Shown: positions 8,633 to 15,098 of the stretch, one piece after another | How positions within the stretch are numbered: the stretch's first letter is position 1 | Layout: the number at the start of each line of letters is the position of its first letter | NCBI GenBank assembly: GCA_009777775.1 | Contig: WRLE01000010.1 | Span: 71,177 to 133,338 of the forward strand | Direction of reading: 5' to 3' | DNA: 62,162 nt | Origin: Oscillospiraceae bacterium | GTDB taxonomy: Bacteria; Bacillota; Clostridia; Oscillospirales; Oscillospiraceae | The notes under the pieces: model-generated | Databases searched by the model: none | Told to the model about the DNA's origin: nothing | What the model saw: only the letters and a program-made list of their open reading frames with translations | Made by a program: the position numbers and the translations under genes

Positions 8633-8668
8633 TTAACGCCATTGACTCGATCCAATATAATAAAATGG
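8633..8668 (-). pseudogene. C-terminal remnant of an amidase-like paralogue
   Basis: The minus strand reads PFYYIGSSQWR followed by TAA, nearly identical to the end of the 5415-6041 protein (PYNYTGSSQWR, stop). Only about 25 bp separate it from the duplicated promoter on its 5' side, so the whole body of this third family member has been deleted. Confidence 0.65.
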
Positions 8669-8687
8669 GTTACTTAGCAACAAATCA

Positions 8688-8715
8688 ATTATAGCATACA
8701 CTAAAATGAAGTCAA
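8688..8715 (-). promoter_or_regulatory. Sigma-A promoter, duplicate of the one at 6100-6127
   Basis: Minus strand TTGACT, 16 nt, TATAAT, with the same flanking bases (TTTGACTTCATTT, GCTATAATTG) as 6100-6127. It now reads through the remnant into the DUF433 gene. Confidence 0.65.
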
Positions 8716-8731
8716 ACAATATATCATTAAA

Positions 8732-8768
8732 TGTGATTAACTAGTGATAATGTCAGGATGTAGATTAA
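8732..8768. repeat. Inverted repeat B, left copy (partner 11764-11800)
   Basis: The 37 bp beginning TGTGATTAACTAGTGA match the reverse complement of 11764-11800 at 34 of 37 positions. The two arms enclose the flotillin, NfeD-like and small antitoxin-like genes, about 3.0 kb. Confidence 0.7.
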
Positions 8769-8795
8769 GTAAGATTAAATTGAGCAATGTGCTTG

Positions 8796-10361
8796 CTAGT
8801 CACTTTCTGATTGAGCAGTTGTGCTTCCTGGGAGTCCTGTTACATCGATTTGCAACTTATTGTTCACTTTAGCATCGTAGGTGTTGGCTCTCATTACTTC
8901 GGTAAGGTCGAAACCTAGAGTATCGTTTATAACTTCAGTGATTGCTTTTAACACACCGGCTGTATAACCAGCTACTTCACCAGCAACGCTGGAGCCACCT
9001 TCACCCACACCGCCGACATATGTGATTTTCCCGATATTCCTGAGAGGTTCTGCGGCTGCAGCAACTATTTCTGGATACTTCTCTATGACCATGCCAAGTT
9101 TACCAGCTTCGTTCATTTTTGCGAGTGCTTCTGCTCTTTTTTCAAGAGCCTCAGCTTCAGCAAGACCTCTCAGGCGTATAGCTTCAGCTTCGGCGACACC
9201 CATTGATTCGATGACCTTTGCCCTAGCTTCACCTTCTTGCATGATAAGCGCAGCCTGCACCTTGGCATTTGCCTCACCTTCTAGGCGGACTTTTTCAGCT
9301 TCGGCTTCCGCCCGTTGGATTTGTTCATATTTTTGCGCCTCAGCAGCGATACGGCGCATTTCAGCTTCGGCTTCTGCTGGACGAATGACTATTTCTTGAA
9401 GTTCTGCTTGTTTTCTTTCGGCTTTCCTTTGAGCAAGCTCGATATTCTTCAGCTCTGATTGGATTTCTACTTGTACTTGGGCTTCAGCAACCTCTTGTTG
9501 TCGTTTTGCTTCCAGGATGACAACATCTAAAGCGGTGTTTCGCACTTCCATGGAAGTAATATTTTCTTGAATTCGATACGCTGCGTCAGATCTAGCTCGG
9601 CGTGTTTCCTGTTCTTCTTGGAAAGCCAGTACTTGCAACTCTTTGTTCTTTTCTGCTTCGGCTATTTGTGCATCGGCTTCCAATTGAGCGCTAGTTCCCA
9701 ACCTCATAGCTTCAGCTGTTTTGATTTGTCTGTTTTTTTCTGCTTCAGCTTCGGCGATGGCGGCTTCGGATTTCACCTTAGCGATTTGCTCTTTACCCAA
9801 GGCTTCGATATAGCCTTCTTCGTCTGTGATGTCGTTTATGGTGAAGGATTTTAGTTCCAGACCCATTTCTTCCAATTCTTTACCGGCGACTTCCTGAACC
9901 TTTGTGGCAAAGCTCTCCCTATCGTCGTATATGTCTTCGACACTGAGGGACGATACGATTTCTCTCAGCTTTCCTTTGCACACTTCGGATGCCTGTGTGC
10001 GGATCATTGTAACCGTTTCTGCATCATTGGTGCAATTAAATTGTTGGACGGCGGCAAGAATGGATTCTTCTGTATTTTTCACTTTTAAGACGACTATTCC
10101 ATCTGCGTTGATGGGAACGCCCAGCTTGGTTTTTGTGGAACGTATTTCCACAGGAAACATGATGTTTTCCAATGTAATAATGTCAATGCGCTGGAACATG
10201 GGGATGACTATACTACCCCCACCAGTGATTACCTTTGGTTTGCCTACACCTACTACCACGCCAGCTTTGTCCGAGGGTACTTTTTTCCAAGTACCACTGA
10301 TTACGATGAGAACGAGAATAAACGCTACTACTATGACTGATATTGCAATAATATAAGGCAT
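8796..10361 (-). CDS. Flotillin family (SPFH domain) membrane scaffold protein
   Basis: 521 residues. ATG at 10361 sits 8 nt after AAGGAGG; the longer frame lacks a site. Residues 2-22 (IIAISVIVVAFILVLIVISG) are the membrane hairpin/anchor, followed by the SPFH domain (VPSDKAGVVVGVGKPKVITG, residues about 26-200) and a long Ala/Glu-rich coiled coil with repeated AEAEA motifs (about 200-440), then a C-terminal oligomerisation segment. Flotillins organise functional membrane microdomains and affect fluidity and signalling. The pairing with an NfeD-type gene 13 bp upstream matches the YuaF-YuaG (FloT) arrangement of Bacillus. Confidence 0.9.
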   Translation of the reverse strand: MPYIIAISVIVVAFILVLIVISGTWKKVPSDKAGVVVGVGKPKVITGGGSIVIPMFQRIDIITLENIMFPVEIRSTKTKLGVPINADGIVVLKVKNTEESILAAVQQFNCTNDAETVTMIRTQASEVCKGKLREIVSSLSVEDIYDDRESFATKVQEVAGKELEEMGLELKSFTINDITDEEGYIEALGKEQIAKVKSEAAIAEAEAEKNRQIKTAEAMRLGTSAQLEADAQIAEAEKNKELQVLAFQEEQETRRARSDAAYRIQENITSMEVRNTALDVVILEAKRQQEVAEAQVQVEIQSELKNIELAQRKAERKQAELQEIVIRPAEAEAEMRRIAAEAQKYEQIQRAEAEAEKVRLEGEANAKVQAALIMQEGEARAKVIESMGVAEAEAIRLRGLAEAEALEKRAEALAKMNEAGKLGMVIEKYPEIVAAAAEPLRNIGKITYVGGVGEGGSSVAGEVAGYTAGVLKAITEVINDTLGFDLTEVMRANTYDAKVNNKLQIDVTGLPGSTTAQSESD

Positions 10362-10374
10362 TTTTACTTCCTCC

Positions 10375-11112
10375 TTAAAATGTGTTTCCGACTCGTCCAT
10401 AATATGTAGTGACATAGCAGAGTTTGTTTGCTATGTCAACTTCGGTGATAAGTACTGATTCGCCCTTTTGAATTACAGCAGGCATTTGGTCTTTCAAATC
10501 GGGGTCTATTTTCGCTCGAAAGGAAATTGTGGCTCCGGTGCTGTCTCGTAACGAAATCGTTCCCATGTTGTCGGTAGATATCCTAAGGGTAACTTCTGCA
10601 TTTTTCCCAGGTAGGTCTTTCAACGATATTGCAGTAGAATCGCTCTCTTTAAGGCGCTTGATTACTTGCTTATATAATAAAGAATATGCATAATAACTTA
10701 TGGCTAAACAGATAATCAACAAGGCTATAGTAATAGGCAAAATAATCATAAAACGCCTGAAAGTATGTCCTACAACACCAAAGACAACGAGGGAGAAACA
10801 GAGGCACATAAGATTAAATGCAATGGCACCGCTATTGCTGCCAACTTCGCTGAGTCCATCTCCTGCAGCTCCCGTTGTACCGATTTCGCCGACATCACCC
10901 ATGTCACCAATATCCAAATCGAAATCGAGATCAAGGTCTAGGTCCAAATCCAAGTCTATATCGACATCCAAGTCAACATCGACATCGGTGTCAACATCGA
11001 CACTTCCGTTGAACAAACCACCAAGCCAACTCAGCAATATATTAAGCGAAGGTATGATGAATCCGATTAGGATGCTGAGGTTAAATATATAAATTAATAT
11101 TGATTGGTTCAT
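10375..11112 (-). CDS. NfeD-like membrane protein with Asp-rich repeat, flotillin partner
   Basis: 245 residues. Residues 5-28 form an N-terminal membrane segment, and two more spans follow at about 98-150 (LMCLCFSLVVFGVVGHTF, IILPITIALLIICLAISYYA). The C-terminal domain (DLPGKNAEVTLRISTDNMGT, RAKIDP, GESVLITEVD) looks like the OB-fold of NfeD/YuaF proteins. Between the first two membrane segments lies a run of about 30 residues alternating Asp with Val, Leu, Ile or Phe, encoded by near-repetitive GA(C/T)(G/T)T(C/T) codons. It is co-oriented with the flotillin and separated by 13 bp, so the products probably act together. The start has only a weak GGTAAAG site. Confidence 0.75.
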   Translation of the reverse strand: MNQSILIYIFNLSILIGFIIPSLNILLSWLGGLFNGSVDVDTDVDVDLDVDIDLDLDLDLDLDFDLDIGDMGDVGEIGTTGAAGDGLSEVGSNSGAIAFNLMCLCFSLVVFGVVGHTFRRFMIILPITIALLIICLAISYYAYSLLYKQVIKRLKESDSTAISLKDLPGKNAEVTLRISTDNMGTISLRDSTGATISFRAKIDPDLKDQMPAVIQKGESVLITEVDIANKLCYVTTYYGRVGNTF

Positions 11113-11256
11113 TATCTTTACCGTTTATAATTTGTCAGTGCATATTCATTTTTGCTTCTATCATGCTTTGTATGTGCATCGCTAGTGTAACACATAAATG
11201 CAACAACATCAATGGGTAATGCAAATGTAAAAATTCAAGCATATATAGGTATAATT

Positions 11257-11298
11257 ATAACCAAGAAAGCGACAGTGTATTCTACGCTAACTTGGTTA
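11257..11298. repeat. Inverted repeat hairpin, TAACCAAG family copy 2
   Basis: TAACCAAG and CTTGGTTA flank AAGCG...CGCTA. The left arm is identical to that of the 7519-7562 hairpin including upstream AATTA. It lies downstream of the small antitoxin-like gene and could terminate it. Confidence 0.55.
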
Positions 11299-11331
11299 AA
11301 TTATTAGTCATATTAAAAAGCATTGATGATA

Positions 11332-11565
11332 TTATGAATCATCTTCCTCAAGCGACATTTGAGAGTTTTGGATCACGCCAATTAATGATTCTGTTATTGA
11401 GCCTTTTAGCATATCATCGATGTTTTCAATGCTCAATAACGGCAGCTTTTTTTCATCTCTTACCAATGAAACCGTAACAATAACTCTTTTATTTTGGAAT
11501 AGATCCGGCAATGATATTACCCCATCGAGTGTACTGCTGTTAATCACTTGTCTATATATTTCCAT
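11332..11565 (-). CDS. Small antitoxin-like protein (orphan)
   Basis: 77 residues from an ATG at 11565 preceded by AGGAGG at 10 nt; the longer frame from 11601 has no site. The N-terminus (MEIYRQVINSSTLDGVISLP) with a following basic strand (KRVIVTVSLV) and the C-terminal ITESLIGVIQNSQMSLEE resemble short DUF2281/Phd-type antitoxins whose N-terminal part binds DNA and whose C-terminal part binds a toxin. The protein stops right after MSLEE with DDS, shorter than I expect for the family, and no toxin gene adjoins it. An orphan or decayed antitoxin is the best guess. Confidence 0.55.
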   Translation of the reverse strand: MEIYRQVINSSTLDGVISLPDLFQNKRVIVTVSLVRDEKKLPLLSIENIDDMLKGSITESLIGVIQNSQMSLEEDDS

Positions 11566-11763
11566 AGATAACAAACCTCCTGTCAACTTCTTCGACAACA
11601 ATATCGTAATTGCTGTGCGAATTGATCAAAATAACGCACAGTAAATAGCTAATGAGTGTTGGGTAAAACTATATGTTATGTACGTTGCCTATTATACTCT
11701 TTACACCGCTACTTATTAAGCGAATAAAAATGAATTGTGTTTAACTTGTGACATTATCTGAAG

Positions 11764-11800
11764 TTAATTTACATCATGACATTGTCACTAGTTAATCACA
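11764..11800. repeat. Inverted repeat B, right copy (partner 8732-8768)
   Basis: Reverse complement of 8732-8768 apart from three substitutions. It abuts repeat A copy 2. Confidence 0.7.
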
Positions 11801-11853
11801 ATTCATATCTATTGAGTAGATATTTTATTTCGATAGATGGATTTATTTCATAA
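11797..11853. repeat. Direct repeat A, copy 2 (pair at 8280-8336)
   Basis: Same orientation as 8280-8336, sharing CACAATTCAT, AGTAGATATT and TTTCGATAGATG in order. Confidence 0.7.
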
Positions 11854-11903
11854 CTGTACAGAAAGTATTGGTTTCTCACCCTTTTCGCAAATATATACAC
11901 AAG

Positions 11904-13085
11904 TTATAGCTTTTTCAGAAACTTCAAGAGTACAGAGTCTAGTACATTCATATCTGCTACTTCATTGCCGGATACTGATTCGTAGACATACTCCACCATT
12001 GCTGTGCCATCGAAATGGACTCTTGCGTTTTCTCTTATGTTTCTTGCCAAACGGCTGATAATCTCCTGGGCATTTTTCTTTTTCAGTTCCACATACATGA
12101 TGGCGAAAACTCCATCGCCCACATATGCCGGTACATCTGTTTCCCGCAGCATACTGGTCATCGTCTTTGCTGCTAACCGCTGAAGCTCCTCTTGACCTTC
12201 TGCTGAAGCTCCTGCTGCTTTTACGGAAATTGCCGCAAAGGTTAATGCTCCACCAAAACGCTTCTTTCTGTATATTTCCTTTGAAACTGCCCTGCGCAAG
12301 CCAACTAGGTTAAACATATTATATGGTGGATGCAAACCTGCCGTATACTCTTCAAATAGCTTCGCCACATCACGCCGTTGACCAGTCTCAAAACGCTCTT
12401 CAAAGCTGCGTGTCAACTCGCTCACATCCCTATAACCGAGATAGATTTTCCAAGTGGCATTTTCCAGCACCACAAGCTTCTCCACATCACCAGTATTCAA
12501 AGTATTGTCAATGAGATTTTCCTCGGTGACAGTCACTTTGAATTTTTTTGCAATCTGGTTGGTTGCGCCATTGGTCCCATTGAATGTAACAACAGCAGGA
12601 GTTGAACGAGTTTCAACTATGAACTCCCGCATGGGAAAAAGCCTAGCTACTGACTTTCGCCATTCAATAAAACCCTCCTTTGGTATATTTTGTTTATCAT
12701 ATGCGCTAAGACAATTATATGCACTGTTATAATCAAAGGAATTGATGGCTCTGAAATAGGAATACACAACCCCATGTGCAATTTCATCAGACTGGGCTTG
12801 TGTATTGGAAGATTCTGTATTGTTGTGCCGTGACTCGCTGGCGGTGTATTTCCTAGTGGTACGCGAAAATGCAGCACGTTCGCGAAAAGCAGCTTCGCGC
12901 CTGAGTTTATCCCTCAACACAGCATATGCTATGTTGATTTTTTTCATCAATTCTTCTGCTTGGGGGTCTGCGTTCACATCAGGATGGTATATACGGCAGA
13001 GTCTTTTGTATGAAATCGTAATCTCTGCCAAATCGGCACCGATACCGACCCCAAGAATCTTGTAATGATCCAATATGGATGCCAT
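11904..13085 (-). CDS. J-domain / NTF2-like / degenerate GGDEF-like fusion protein
   Basis: 393 residues. Residues 1-72 are a DnaJ domain (DHYKILGVGIGADLAEI) with the HPD tripeptide at 34-36, so it should stimulate an Hsp70 ATPase. After a Ser/Thr-rich linker, residues about 100-232 look like an NTF2/SnoaL-type alpha+beta barrel (VVYSYFRAINSFDYNSAYNC, WKIYLGYRDVSEL). Residues about 256-390 follow the order of a GGDEF fold (NLVGLRRAVSKEI, LTFAAISV, YVGDGVFAIMYVELKKKNA), but the signature loop is GDGVF, so diguanylate cyclase activity is unlikely. No membrane segment or signal peptide. It lies just downstream of a wall-hydrolase-like gene in a motility region. The domain combination is unusual; only the J domain is certain. 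Confidence 0.75.
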   Translation of the reverse strand: MASILDHYKILGVGIGADLAEITISYKRLCRIYHPDVNADPQAEELMKKINIAYAVLRDKLRREAAFRERAAFSRTTRKYTASESRHNNTESSNTQAQSDEIAHGVVYSYFRAINSFDYNSAYNCLSAYDKQNIPKEGFIEWRKSVARLFPMREFIVETRSTPAVVTFNGTNGATNQIAKKFKVTVTEENLIDNTLNTGDVEKLVVLENATWKIYLGYRDVSELTRSFEERFETGQRRDVAKLFEEYTAGLHPPYNMFNLVGLRRAVSKEIYRKKRFGGALTFAAISVKAAGASAEGQEELQRLAAKTMTSMLRETDVPAYVGDGVFAIMYVELKKKNAQEIISRLARNIRENARVHFDGTAMVEYVYESVSGNEVADMNVLDSVLLKFLKKL

Positions 13086-13116
13086 AATTCCTAATTCCTA
13101 AATTCTAATTCCTAAT

Positions 13117-14169
13117 TCAATCATGTACCCAATAGCTCACATGATTATTAAGCGCATTTGAACTATATATGTCGCTTATATGGGTATAGCTAGTGACTCT
13201 GCTCCCCGCTTGGGCAACGGTAACTCCCCTTATTGGGTCATAGCTGCCATCCCTAGAAGGGCAAACAATTTGCACATGGTCAATGGTCCCAGCTGTAGTG
13301 ATGGCAGGTTTTCCCTCGTTGGCATATCTCTGGGCAGTCTCGCCATCAACTTGATGCCAACCATATTGAGAACCATATTTTTTGAGCCAAGCATCCATTT
13401 TTACAGCAGTCATTGATGTAGCACCTTGGGTATCTGGGTATATGCGCATTTCGCCGGTTGTTGCATCGGTATATAGGGGAACCTCAGCACCCATGGCTCT
13501 AGTAACATCCCAAACATAGATATTACAATAGGTATTTCCATCTCGATATGGTCTATACCGCTCTGCTGTTTCCACACGAAATTGTCTTATAACAGAGTTG
13601 TACCGTTCAGGGCTTCTGTTATCTTCGTTGCTGGTAACTATCGCCGTAGTGGGACGCCAAAATTCCAAAGGCAAGTATGCTCCGCTTGTACCGGCATTAC
13701 CATAGAGTCTATTTCCGAATACTCCCCAGTCTATGCTATCCAGCACATAAGGGTCATATGAAGAAGACATTACAGAATTACGCAAGCTACCTTCTTCATC
13801 TGAGATTTGAGAAATCATGGTAGCCATCATTTGCATAATCATAGAGAAATCGCTGTCTTGGCTTGTCTGCATCATCATGCAAAGCATAAATAGAGCAGCC
13901 TGAGCATCGGTGACTTCTCCCCCAGCTGCCGCAGCAAGGATAAGCTGCTCAATCCCCTGCCCCTGGCTTTGCATATTGAGTGGCATATATCCGCTTCCCA
14001 TAGACCCTGAGCCACCAGGCTGTGCAGTAACACTCATCCGAGTAACTTCATCCCGAAGCGCATCAGCAATAATAGTAGAAAAATCAAGGGTAGATTCCTC
14101 CGCTCGCTCAGTACCTCGAGGAACTTCCAAATATTCACCACCAGAAACAGGATTTATTGCATTTGTCAT
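13117..14169 (-). CDS. Probable cell-wall hydrolase (Cys/His peptidase-like) associated with motility genes
   Basis: 350 residues from the ATG at 14169, which follows GGGAG by 8 nt; the longer frame begins at a TTG. Residues 1-160 are a low-complexity, Met/Gln/Ser-rich helical region (ALFMLCMMMQ, SMIMQMMATMISQI) without a signal peptide. The C-terminal half contains GNTYCNIYVWDVTRAMGAEV and, 100 residues later, GTIDHVQIVCP, an arrangement seen in NlpC/P60-like and phage-type peptidoglycan hydrolases with Cys and His as catalytic residues. By context it may be the FlgJ-type enzyme that opens the wall for the rod, exported by the flagellar apparatus. I do not know a named family. A candidate sigma-28 promoter precedes it. 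Confidence 0.6.
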   Translation of the reverse strand: MTNAINPVSGGEYLEVPRGTERAEESTLDFSTIIADALRDEVTRMSVTAQPGGSGSMGSGYMPLNMQSQGQGIEQLILAAAAGGEVTDAQAALFMLCMMMQTSQDSDFSMIMQMMATMISQISDEEGSLRNSVMSSSYDPYVLDSIDWGVFGNRLYGNAGTSGAYLPLEFWRPTTAIVTSNEDNRSPERYNSVIRQFRVETAERYRPYRDGNTYCNIYVWDVTRAMGAEVPLYTDATTGEMRIYPDTQGATSMTAVKMDAWLKKYGSQYGWHQVDGETAQRYANEGKPAITTAGTIDHVQIVCPSRDGSYDPIRGVTVAQAGSRVTSYTHISDIYSSNALNNHVSYWVHD

Positions 14170-14202
14170 TATTAGTACTCCCAAAATAATATGCTAATTA
14201 TA

Positions 14203-14229
14203 GTATCGGACGAAAAGCTTGTTCAATTA
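14203..14229 (-). promoter_or_regulatory. Candidate sigma-28 promoter of the hydrolase-like gene
   Basis: Minus strand TAAT, 15 nt, TCCGATAC; the -10 is close to GCCGATAA/T and the -35 matches 3 of 4. The start codon is 34 bp downstream. Confidence 0.45.
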
Positions 14230-14240
14230 ACAATGAACAA

Positions 14241-14329
14241 TTAAACTAACGCAAAGTAATACAATGACATTCGTAGGGCGCGGCATCCCTGACGCGCCGC
14301 CATGCTAGATGCAATATAATACAATGCAC
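14241..14329 (-). repeat. GTAGGGCGCGGC dispersed element, copy 1
   Basis: The core at 14273-14300 (GTAGGGCGCGGC, ATCCCTGAC, GCGCCGC) is embedded in about 90 bp that recurs inverted at 14870-14960 and 14993-15080, including CTAACGCAAAG on one side and ATACAATGCA on the other. Confidence 0.8.
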
Positions 14330-14429
14330 TAAATCTCAAAGTACCATTTAAGAGCGAAACGAAGAGTTTTATTAGTGGAATTACAATATTGCTTAGCTTG
14401 TATAGTATACTCTTTTATTCAAGATTATA

Positions 14430-14463
14430 GAATTGTTCATTGTTCATTGTTCATTGTTCATTG
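14430..14463. repeat. TTCATTG heptanucleotide tandem repeat
   Basis: Four to five units of GTTCATT in tandem. They run into the coding region and encode the last residues (MNNEQ, stop) of the FlhB-like protein on the minus strand. Confidence 0.8.
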
Positions 14464-14809
14464 AAAGAGCTTCTCCGTATTTTCGGTCTACGTCGCTTAC
14501 GAAAATTAGGACTTTTGCTATGGCTTCGTAGAGTTCCTCTGGGATTTCATCGCCTATGCTTACCTTTGATAAGACTGAAGATATGTTTTTATCAGGTAAA
14601 ATAGGTACTCCAGATTCCCTTGCCAGCGCAACCATTTTGTCAGCTATATGCCCCTCGCCAAAGGCAGACAATATGGGAACATCATGTTTTTGCGGGTCAT
14701 AAACAATCGCCGCCGCCCGCCGAACTGGAATCTTAGACTCATTTACAACGGGAGGAAAGCGATTATCTATCTTTGAAGATTTATCAATTTTTCTATCATC
14801 TGTACCCAT
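14444..14809 (-). CDS. FlhB C-terminal-domain-like protein (YlqH type)
   Basis: 121 residues. Residues about 28-110 match the cytoplasmic domain of the FlhB/EscU/YscU export-gate proteins: RRAAAIVYDPQKHDVPILSA, GHIADKMVALARESGVPILP, DEIPEELYEAIAKVL. The NPTH autocleavage motif of full FlhB is absent and no membrane segments precede it, as in the stand-alone YlqH/FhlB proteins, which can partly replace the FlhB tail in export switching. ATG follows GGAGG by 6 nt. The FliK-like gene lies upstream as in Bacillus ylqG-ylqH. The last residues are encoded by the tandem repeat at 14430-14463. Confidence 0.85.
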   Translation of the reverse strand: MGTDDRKIDKSSKIDNRFPPVVNESKIPVRRAAAIVYDPQKHDVPILSAFGEGHIADKMVALARESGVPILPDKNISSVLSKVSIGDEIPEELYEAIAKVLIFVSDVDRKYGEALSMNNEQ

Positions 14810-14869
14810 ACGAAACCTCCGGTTTAATAAGCAATTAATAATGAATGATTAATGACACTTTTAGATTTG

Positions 14870-14960
14870 GTGCATTGTATTAAGTTGCAACATGCATTGC
14901 GGCGCGTCAGGGATGCCGCGCCCTACGAATGTCATAGTATTGCTTTGCGTTAGTCTAATT
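14870..14960 (+). repeat. GTAGGGCGCGGC dispersed element, copy 2
   Basis: Inverted relative to copy 1, with the same extended flanks (GTGCATTGTATTA on the left, GCTTTGCGTTAGTCTAATT on the right). Confidence 0.8.
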
Positions 14961-14992
14961 ATTCATGGATCATTGTTCATTATTCATTGTTC

Positions 14993-15080
14993 ATTGTATT
15001 ATCTTGCATCATGCATTGCGGCGCGTCAGGGATGCCGCACCCTACGAATATCATTGTATTGCTTTGCGTTAGTCTAATTA
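14993..15080 (+). repeat. GTAGGGCGCGGC dispersed element, copy 3
   Basis: Tandem with copy 2 and nearly identical, joined by TTCATTGTTCATTATTCATT-type microsatellite. Together the two fill the gap between the FlhB-like and FliK-like genes. Confidence 0.8.
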
Positions 15081-15098
15081 TTCATTATTCATTATTAA

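Larger units (their letters stand above)
11566..11903. other. AT-rich gap of about 340 bp carrying repeats
   Basis: Holds the right arm of inverted repeat B (11764-11800) immediately followed by direct repeat A copy 2 (11797-11853). No gene visible. Confidence 0.4.

Noticed and set aside
10700-11092. Plus-strand Ser/Lys/Arg-rich frame of 130 codons
   Set aside because: Antisense shadow of the Asp-rich NfeD-like gene.
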